Positions 63,209-64,000 of a stretch of DNA of 64,000 bases are shown here, one piece after another. Within the stretch, counting starts at the first letter, position 1; each line of letters starts with the position of its first letter. The stretch comes from Alphaproteobacteria bacterium (GTDB taxonomy: Bacteria > Pseudomonadota > Alphaproteobacteria > Micavibrionales > Micavibrionaceae). Position numbers and translations under genes: made by a program. A model generated the notes under the pieces. The model was given only the letters and a program-made list of their open reading frames with translations. It was not told where the DNA came from and did not search any database. The stretch lies in contig CP065008.1 of NCBI GenBank assembly GCA_016699735.1, forward strand, positions 1 through 64,000, given 5' to 3'.

Positions 63209-63805
63209 ATGCCTTGGCACGCTGAAAATTATGAACGATTCAAAGCAAAAATGCAGGCGGCTAAGGCCAAACCTGAAAACATGAATGAGAACGGCATCAT
63301 CACAATTTCAGGTTCTGAAATACTCGATCCCTCCTTCTGGGCGCACGTCGATATTTCACGGGAGGGATTTGCAAAAAACCTTGATATATCGGCCCGCCTC
63401 GCACGGGATTTCACCCGCAAGTTTGTAACGAACACGCTGCCGGACGCGATGACCTACATTGTATCCTTGAATTGCTCCTATGACAAAAACCTGCGGGAAG
63501 GGGAAAAAACCTTCCCCGAAGATTTGGAAAATCCGGTCAGGTACTTCGATAATCAGGAAGATATCGTTAACCTTCTCTGGCGCGACGGTCTGGTCCCTGA
63601 ATGGATCGACTTACATGTATTCAAAGCGGATGAAAATTTCACTCATATAAATTTAGCGTGTTGCGGCCGATTTACATCCAACAAACAGCTTATTTACCAT
63701 ATGTACGAATACGCGCCCTTTATCGAAAAGGGCCCGGCCCTTCCAACCGGATACAAGGAAGGCGTTAAATTCGATCTGCACTGGCGGCAGAATAAACAGA
63801 CCTAG
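63209..63805 (+). CDS. Hypothetical protein
   Basis: A 198-residue soluble protein (MPWHAENYERFKAKMQAAKA; LDPSFWAHVDISREGFAKNLD; NLLWRDGLVPEWIDLHVF). No family recognised. ATG 63209 preferred over 63194, which lies next to the terminator. Followed by a large foldback element. Confidence 0.55.
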   Translation: MPWHAENYERFKAKMQAAKAKPENMNENGIITISGSEILDPSFWAHVDISREGFAKNLDISARLARDFTRKFVTNTLPDAMTYIVSLNCSYDKNLREGEKTFPEDLENPVRYFDNQEDIVNLLWRDGLVPEWIDLHVFKADENFTHINLACCGRFTSNKQLIYHMYEYAPFIEKGPALPTGYKEGVKFDLHWRQNKQT

Positions 63806-63815
63806 GCTCGTAACC

Positions 63816-63937
63816 CACCGCTTTTATAAAGTCAGCGAAAACACGGGTTTTCGAGAACCGCATCGCAGAATACTTGGAGGTATTTGAGAAGCGGAAGCGG
63901 AGAAAACCCGTGTTTGCAGGTCTTTAGAAAAGCGGTG
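63816..63937. repeat. Large imperfect inverted repeat (122 bases)
   Basis: CACCGCTTTT (63816-63825) is mirrored by AAAAGCGGTG (63928-63937); AAACACGGGTTTTC is mirrored by GAAAACCCGTGTTT; the centre folds AATAC/GTATT. It separates two convergent genes, so it may act as a two-way terminator or be a member of a repeat family. Confidence 0.75.
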
Positions 63938-63940
63938 AAA

Positions 63941-64000
63941 CTAAGCCGCGAGCTTCGTCAGCATCGGCCCCAACCGCCGCCCACCGAGAATATGCAGATG
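63941..64000 (-). CDS. HIT-family protein (C-terminal 19 residues only)
   Basis: The minus strand from the window end encodes HLHILGGRRLGPMLTKLAA, the end of a histidine-triad nucleotide-binding protein (HinT-like). Only this part is in the window, so the assignment rests on the HLH-x-LGGR pattern. Confidence 0.6.
   Translation of the reverse strand, partial: HLHILGGRRLGPMLTKLAA

Overview
The window looks like an alphaproteobacterial chromosome of fairly high GC. Signs are an NDUFA9-type complex I epimerase homologue, a surA-rsmA overlap, gmk, a PcrA/UvrD helicase with a C-terminal accessory domain, and sites of the CtrA form TTAA-N7-TTAA. A Micavibrio-like lineage is a guess only.

Layout. 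(1) About 0-7.0 kb: serC (cut by the window start), serB, a single-domain ClpA-type AAA+ ATPase, an RTX protein, a sulfotransferase-like gene and a MATE transporter. Every gene here is broken by one-base indels, mostly in short G runs, and the damage stops at about 7.02 kb. (2) 7.6-12 kb: an AsmA-like membrane protein, a class IV-type histone deacetylase homologue with an unknown partner, a perfect 19-bp inverted repeat and an AT-rich fic gene. (3) 12.02-43.32 kb: a 31.3-kb integrative element between a 26-bp copy of the tRNA-Ser 3' end and the intact tRNA-Ser(GGA), with a tyrosine integrase beside the tRNA. (4) 43.5-64 kb: ordinary core chromosome (glycosyltransferases, ArsR regulator, SDR, gmk, rsmA, surA, pcrA, a GGDEF protein, yifB, membrane proteins, GNAT, a HIT-family gene cut by the window end).

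The element carries AlpA-like and tyrosine recombinase functions, a large serine recombinase, a MobC/relaxase pair and a VirD4/TraG coupling protein, but no VirB-type channel. It is therefore probably mobilizable rather than self-transmissible. The mobilization genes form a nine-gene minus-strand operon (40850 to 32751) with overlapping or nearly abutting genes, headed by a membrane protein and two exported VWA-like proteins. The plus-strand half carries a defence cassette (a fused BsuBI/PstI-type restriction-modification enzyme followed by SIR2 and HerA), then a ParB-like protein, a DUF2958 protein and an ArdC antirestriction protein, typical of plasmid leading regions. A hairpin-rich gene-free stretch at 14.6-15.56 kb is a candidate oriT/leading-region control segment. 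Cargo also includes a Sel1-repeat protein and a 1478-residue RTX protein with exact-length internal repeats.
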